In this document: one piece after another, positions 58,521 through 64,000 of the stretch
Layout of the letters: the number at the start of each line of letters is the position of its first letter
Numbering within the stretch: the stretch's first letter is position 1
From: Bactrocera neohumeralis
Lineage: Eukaryota; Arthropoda; Insecta; Diptera; Tephritidae
Length of the DNA: 64,000 bases
Direction of reading: 5' to 3'
Assembly: GCF_024586455.1 (NCBI RefSeq)
Contig: NC_065920.1
Span: 15,152,144 to 15,216,143 of the forward strand
Position numbers and translations under genes: made by a program
The notes under the pieces: generated by a model
What the model was told of the DNA's origin: nothing
The model's input: only the letters and a program-made list of their open reading frames with translations
The model's database searches: none

Positions 58521-59499
58521 TCTAGTATGCAAAAATTTAATTGTATTTGAACTTCCATAACTTGCATTTCTATAACTCAAAGTTCTCCATAACTGAAATA
58601 CTTAAATTGGCAATAGAAAAAAAATTTCATACAAATTTCCATAATTGTCCCAAAAAACTTTCCTCTTTAATCTATATATACTCTATATCTTTCTTATTAA
58701 ATATAACAATCATTCGCTTGGAAAAGCTATTATAAACTATGCAACGGGTTGAAAGAGTATACAAATTGGATCTCGGAAATTACAACTCGTTTTTCTCTAA
58801 ATTTATAGGCCAATTACGTCTATAGAGATGCGCCTCTGGAAAGATCCACATTTAGTCTTTCGACTCAGATTATTTGTCCACATAACTCAAACATTTTCAA
58901 ATGTAACAAGCCAACCTTAGGTACAGAATACTATACATTTCTCTCCGCCACATACCGCTATAATTAGAAAATCATAGATATTCAAACGCAAATGACGTGA
59001 CAATTACCCTAATAAATAAATAACCGCAATTAAGGGAAAACTAGCTGAGTGCTTTGATTGTATATCGAGTGATTTAATATTAGCACGCTAATTCATCAAC
59101 TAATTCGCATTGATATTCCTACTTTAAAAACCACAAGACTGATTTATGGCGCCAAAAAATGCATGAGCCAGCAGACAGCAGAGTTCAGTGACATTTGTCA
59201 AGTGTTTGAAGTCTAATTCCTCGCATTAACACATCCATATATTTTATTTTTATATTTACGCCAACGTATTGATGTATTTGTGTAAGTGTGTGTGTGAAAC
59301 TGGTTCATTGAACGCTTAAGCACTTTATTTTTGCTCTTCAAAAGATATTTATAAAACAAACACAAGCATCCTCATAGTCAGCTGCGTGTGTGTGTTGGTG
59401 AGGAAAAATAGTAAATGAGTAACTACTACAGTGGTTGTTAAACCATGTGAACCAGAAGTGTAAAGGAAAGTAAAATGTATACTACTTTTGGAGCTTTTC
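58521..59499. other. Unassigned AT-rich sequence
   Basis: No gene or element recognised. Confidence 0.4.
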
Positions 59500-59875
59500 A
59501 AAGTGTAATTTTTTAGTTTTGTTTCATTTGATTTCATTTAATGAAACTAATTAGTTTGATTAGAATTATTTAGTTTAATTTTTACTATTATAATTTTTGT
59601 TTTGTATAATTTATTAGAATTTAATACAAATTAATTTATTTAACTTGATTTGGTTCAAACAAATTTTTCTTAAATTATTTTAATTTGAATTTTATTTTAT
59701 TTCATTTTATTTTATTTTATATTATTTGTTTTAATTTACACCAATTTCATCCAAAAAATATTTTTTTATATTAAAATTAAATTTCATTTGTTTTTTGGTT
59801 GCATTTATTTGATTTAATTTTAATTTAAATTTTATTTTATTTTACTTAATTTAATTGAATATAAGTTTATTTTCT
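59500..59875. repeat. ATTTT/TTTAATT low-complexity block
   Basis: Almost pure A/T in short imperfect ATTTT, TTTAATT and TTATTTTATT repeats, most regular at 59690-59730 and 59825-59850. Confidence 0.85.
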
Positions 59876-61369
59876 TTTCGATTCTTCACTTCTCTTTTTT
59901 TCTATCACTGCATGACATGAAAAGTTACTCATACGCAGCGGCATCCGCACCAGCAAGCATTATATGCTTTGTAGCTATGCATTTTAAAGAAAATTTAAAT
60001 CAGAGACAAATTCAATCGTTTCCGTGAAGGCGTTGTATCATTTTTCATATATCGGTTATAAAACATGTTTTCTTGCCGCTATGAAACCTGTTGTCGAATA
60101 TTTTCGAGAACCGCTCCCACAACGAATGGCTCTATAAATAACCGGAAGAAACTCGGATTTTTTACTAAGGTAAGTGCTGTGAACTCATCAGCAATCAAAC
60201 ATGTTTTGGGAAAATGCAATTTCTCTACAACAACAACAAAAACACGATTAATAAAATTTGAATCCACGACGGAATTCTCCCCTAAGCAATTTTTCTCGAA
60301 TTCTATTATTTTTTCAGTTACGGCTTCAGTTTATGTGTTCTCCTGATATTTTCAGTGAATTAAAGTTATCTCTTTTAAGTTCATAGCAAACAGCTCCAGC
60401 ATCTATTTATCGCATTTGAAGTTATAATCAAGGAAATAAGCTTTTTCCAAAAATAACCTTTCAAAAATATTTTAAATAATTTAGCTACGCTTCTCACATA
60501 TCAATTTGGATCCCTTATTTATGAATGTAAAGTCAGATAATAAGTTGTCGCATCAAAATCTTTCCATTTTCAACCAATTTTAGCCACCACTGTTGGCATA
60601 CTTAACACACGCTTTCATCTTTTTCATGCTTTCTATCAGCTTGAACCGTTGTATTAAAAATATGGACGCGCTCATAGATAAATGCATAATTAATTGCTTT
60701 GCTTGCAACTTGCACCAGCGTCCAAACATAGCAACATAAATGTGTGCTTGTTTACTATTTCTCTCGAGAATGTTACTTTAATGCGCTCAGCATAAATCAA
60801 TTTCCATCATCGTGTGCTATCGCGCGCTGCACTATCCGACACATACAAGCAAGCTTAGCTTTCATTTATACGTATATAATGCTAAAAGCCATCGCCAGCT
60901 ACCAACACACCGCTACTTGGCGCCAACTCTGCTCAATTGGCTGAGTACGCTGCGCTGCCGCCGACAAGCAACCATATATACAATATACTTGTATGATGGT
61001 ATATATTGCAAATTGATGGTTGTGGTATGGTGAATTTCAATGAGCTATTGAACTTTTATGCACATCTATTGAACTGTTTTAGTGGCTGAACTGAGTTCAG
61101 CTGAGATTTAAAGTGGTAACTGTTGCAGTCAGCCAGGAGTGTGCATAAGTATATACATATACATATATGTGTGGAGATATGTTGTATTTGTATAAGAGTG
61201 TAATATATGTTTATATATATGAAGCTTGTATGTGCAAATAATATATGTGGCACGCCAGCTAGCCACTTTCTTATTAAACAAGCAGCAATGCGTGGCAACA
61301 CATGTGGTCTATATGCAACAAATTTGAAGACACTTAGCTTGGAATGCCATTTAAATATATTTGTATATG
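59876..61369. other. Unassigned sequence
   Basis: No transposon or gene recognised. 61150-61225 has TATATG-type simple sequence. A 93-codon frame at 60065-60346 is Ser/Thr/Asn-rich and unassigned. Confidence 0.4.
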
Positions 61370-62260
61370 TTTCTATACCCTAAACAGTAACATTTATATT
61401 CATATATGGTATAAATGATCAACATGATGAGCTGAGTTGATTTTGTCATGACCGTCTGTCTACATTTTGGATAGTCGAAAAAGTATGTCTCCAGTACTAT
61501 TAATCACATTGTTTCATACCATATGGTGTTGAAAAGATGATATTTTAAGCTGCATTAAACAAAAAATAAAATAAATTCGGAGAAGTCGAAAAAAAGTTAC
61601 AGCTGTTAAAAAATGAGTGAAAATAATGAAGAAATTCGCTAGATTTTGAAATTTTTGTATAAAAAAGGAAAGAATGCCACGCAAGCCACCAATGAAATTT
61701 GCGAAGTTTACGGATACGATGCTGCGTCAGTTCGTGTAGCACAATAATTTACCAAAATGGTACATATTTGTTTATATATTTTATAATATTTATTATTTAT
61801 TTATTTATAAAGATAAAAAAAATAAGAATTGATTAGAAATACGAAAAGACTTTTTCGACTACGCAATATATATATGTACATAAAGTAGTTCCTCAGTTTT
61901 TGAGTTATCAAGTTGAAGTTTTGCACATGTCCGTTTCTCTTCAAGAAGCTGCTCATTTGCCAAAAACGCTGATATCGGATTACCATAGCGTGTAGCTGCC
62001 AAACAAACTGAATGATCCGAATCAAATGCTTGTATGGAAAACTTTTTAATTTGAGAAGATATTTTAATGAATTTTCGTACAGTTAACTATCTAAGACAAT
62101 GTTGCAACATACAAAGAAATTGTTCAAATCGGATCACTAGAGCATATGGCTGCCATACAAACTGACCGACAAAAATCCAGTGGTGTCAGAATACCTTGGT
62201 ATTTGTAAAGGGTATTATAGCTTCAATGCAACCGAAGTGAACATTTTTTCTTGCCTCCTA
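61370..62260 (+). repeat. Dispersed repeat R, copy 4, split by a mariner
   Basis: The left part (61370-61471) contains ATGATGAGCTGAGTTGATTT and CATGACCGTCTGTCTAC. The right part (61862-62260) contains TAGTTCCTCAGTTTTTGAG, GAAGCTGCTCATTTGCC, CTGATATCGGATTACCATA, CAAACTGAATGATCC, a second CCATACAAACTGACCGA 154 bp further on, and the ending AAAGGGTATTATAGCTTC-AATGCAACCGAAGTGAAC. This ending, with its AACCGAAG phrase, is the one I remember for the family. It is the most complete copy in the window. Confidence 0.82.
61474..61859 (+). mobile_element. Internally deleted mariner, group E, nested in repeat R
   Basis: A 386-bp element between TA at 61472-61473 and TA at 61860-61861. The left end GTCGAAAAAGTATGTCTCC and the right end, inverted, GTCGAAAAAGTCTTTTCGTA share their first 11 bases exactly. 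ATG at 61613 opens a mariner amino terminus: MSENNEEIR, stop, ILKFLYKKGKNATQATNEIC and EVYGYDAASVRVAQ, then a second stop. This is the helix-turn-helix start of the transposase; everything catalytic is deleted. Repeat R continues on both sides, so the mariner inserted into an existing repeat R copy. It differs from groups A-D. Confidence 0.85.
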
Positions 62261-63475
62261 TTTTTGAAATATATATGCTTTATATATTACAATTTTTTCA
62301 TGCAAATATATTTCGAAATGCCAACCATATTTTAATTAAAACCCTTGTACCCCTAGCAAACTGCGCTGCACACATGTCGACAGGCTGACAAAAAGCCGCT
62401 TTAAAAACTTGAAATATTCCGACATAGCGTTTGAAAAACAGCACACCTCGCAACGCTTTGCGCCAAAAGTGTAAAAGTTCTATTTTCTGTCATGTAAATG
62501 TTTGCCCCAAATTCATCCGATTACCATAGGGTGTGTCATATATTCATTCATTTATTCACATGTCAAACTTGGCTAAGCCGGCACAGCCAGCCTGTGCCGC
62601 CACTGCCACAGACACACATACCAAGCTCTAGCACACATAACAAACTCTCTGAATCACACACACACTCTCACAACAAGATCTATGCTTCGCACACAAGCAC
62701 ACATAGCAAACTATGTGCCTAACACTCCCACACCTATGCACACATGTGAATATTTCCTCATAGGCATAGCACCGAACTGTTTGGAATCATGTGAAAATTT
62801 AAATACTCGTAGCTCAAACTCTGTGTAGCTGGCATGCCACAACCGTGCTGCTGCGAAGGCGCATGCCACAATGGCGCAGTGGAGCGTTCGGCGAATGAAT
62901 GGCAAGGCTTCATGCCGGATTTGTGAATTATGCTGCAGCTAAATTAGACATTCTCGGTACACAGTTGGCAAGCTGCTAGTGGCGTACAGCAACAACAAAA
63001 GGCGCTGGCGTTGACAAGGCAAGGGAAACCGTCACAAAAGTCTATGTGCTTATGTGTGTGTGGGAGAAGTGCATGCTTGGCAGGTGATAGAAATACTGGT
63101 ATTAGCTGAGGTGAGCCGATACATGCTCGAGCGCCCCTTTGTTTTATGTATTTGTATAAGTATGTATGTACACATGTGCATTTTCCGTGCGTGAAGGGTG
63201 CTCCATTAGACACACCCTTGAAAGAAAGTGGCTAAGGTTGTTAGTTGGCGGCGTGCTGAGGCACAGGGTGTCATTTCCAAATCATTTGAGCCATTGGAAA
63301 TTGCGACAGTCAGTGGTAAAAAGAAATGTGGCTAAGCGCGTGGCGTGCGGTTATGCATCTTGAGATTAATTGTTAGAAAATGAGAGAAAATATATTTTTT
63401 TAGTAAAAGAAAGTCATAGCAACAAGCATTTGTTGTTTGATATCGCTGCTGCAGCGCTTCGAACCCAGCTTACTA
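62261..63475. other. Low-repeat island with CA-rich array
   Basis: No transposon recognised apart from the minisatellite at 62611-62722. The stretch 62830-63110 is GC-richer. No exon supported. Confidence 0.4.
62611..62722. repeat. CA-rich ~33-bp minisatellite
   Basis: AGCACACATAACAAACTCT at about 62630 and AGCACACATAGCAAACTAT at about 62696 are 66 bp apart, with CACACTCTCACAACAAGAT between them. This makes roughly three diverged 33-bp units. The His/Thr/Ser-rich frame across it is a by-product. Confidence 0.6.
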
Positions 63476-63506
63476 CTGTGGGCAAAAAATAGTAAGACTT
63501 TTTAAT
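63476..63506 (+). mobile_element. Mariner group B left-end stub
   Basis: CTGTGGGCAAAAAATAGTAA directly after TA (63474-63475), nearly identical to the start of the fragment at 46911. Sequence diverges after about 30 bp, and no transposase is seen downstream. Confidence 0.65.
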
Positions 63507-64000
63507 AGTAAATGCTGCTTGCAAGTGTCTATTTATTCGTATCCATTCTTGAGCATTCTGTTGTTATTGTTGCCCAACAACAACACCGCAGGAGGAAGCG
63601 TGCATAGAAAGTTTGAAAATGTCGAGGAAATTGCGCTGTGTTGCCGCTTCCGCCAGACGCTTCCTGATGCACTAGCCATTGGCTGTGCTGCTTCGGTCAG
63701 CTCGTTGGTTACGTACACAGACACACAAGTGTTAAATATTTGCTATATGTGTGCGTGTATGCGTTTATTGCGCATATTTAGTTTAATTAACAATTCGTTT
63801 ATAAAAATGCCATGTTTTCAGCTCTTATTTAATTAGCCCCGAAGTGGCATCAAACAACAAAAAGTTGCGTTGATTAAAGCGCCACACCGGAAAAACGCGC
63901 AATCCACAGTCAAATGAGCGCTCCTATGCACAACAACATATTGTGCTCTAAACTTTGCAGTATTTTGTTATTAAATTCAATTATGGTCAGCTTAAGAGGT
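63507..64000. other. Unassigned sequence to window end
   Basis: A 105-codon frame at 63519-63836 does not resemble a known protein. No other feature recognised. Confidence 0.35.

Noticed and set aside
63455..63475. GGGTTCGAAGC on the minus strand, resembling a tRNA T-loop
   Set aside because: No A-box or acceptor stem pairing partner could be found at the right distance.
1..64000. CRISPR arrays, operons, phage or plasmid genes
   Set aside because: Tandem repeats here are degenerate and directly adjacent or AT-spaced, unlike CRISPR; coding density and transposon types are eukaryotic throughout.

Overview
The window is AT-rich, gene-poor nuclear DNA of an insect, most likely a higher fly. Mariner relics of several lineages, several non-LTR retrotransposon relics, CA/GT microsatellites and two small dispersed repeats that I remember from tephritid fruit flies (Bactrocera/Ceratitis type) point that way; the tephritid assignment is recollection, not a search result. 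I found no intact protein-coding gene, no rRNA or tRNA gene, no CRISPR array and no prokaryote-style operon. The window is best read as intergenic or long-intron sequence.

Almost everything identifiable is a dead mobile element. DNA transposons: five mariner-like groups (called A-E here). A lies at 23-684 and 9800-10399; B at 7195-7752, 46911-47230 and 63476-63506; C at 23427-23732, 28065-28690, 32240-32770 and 43850-44960; D at 41395-42060; E at 61474-61859. Non-LTR retrotransposons: an RTE-like family (18256-18735, minus strand 27235-27690, minus strand 40880-41371, 53950-55450), a jockey-like carboxy terminus (18955-19600), an R1-like carboxy terminus (34955-35575), another jockey/R1-type polymerase with a CCHC end and 3' tail (35640-36665), and smaller fragments at 3735, 25160, 31560, 51595 and 52020-52310. 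A possible Helitron-like remnant lies at 16318-16725.

Tandem repeats form a second layer: a 1.05 kb degenerate ATTACC/AATACC minisatellite with a longer period near 208 bp (2090-3140), an AT-rich array of about 90-125 bp units (20845-21690), a purine-rich GGAAT-like array (38373-39230), five palindromic ATCGAT pairs (48591-48770), a 33-bp CA-rich array (62611-62722) and many microsatellites.

Transposon-dense blocks (about 0-8, 9.8-19.6, 23.4-28.7, 31-36.7, 40.9-48, 51.6-55.5 and 58-62.3 kb) alternate with islands in which I recognise no transposon (about 21.7-23.4, 28.7-31.4, 36.7-38.4, 48.8-51.3, 55.5-58.0 and 62.3-63.5 kb). The islands are where undetected exons or enhancers would most plausibly lie. 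The most interesting structures are a mariner nested inside a dispersed repeat, a second mariner sitting at nearly the same point of another copy of that repeat, a 99-bp element bounded by a short direct repeat inside a reverse-transcriptase relic, the palindromic ATCGAT array, and an unidentified broken reading frame at 10590-10934. I saw no convincing new biological system.
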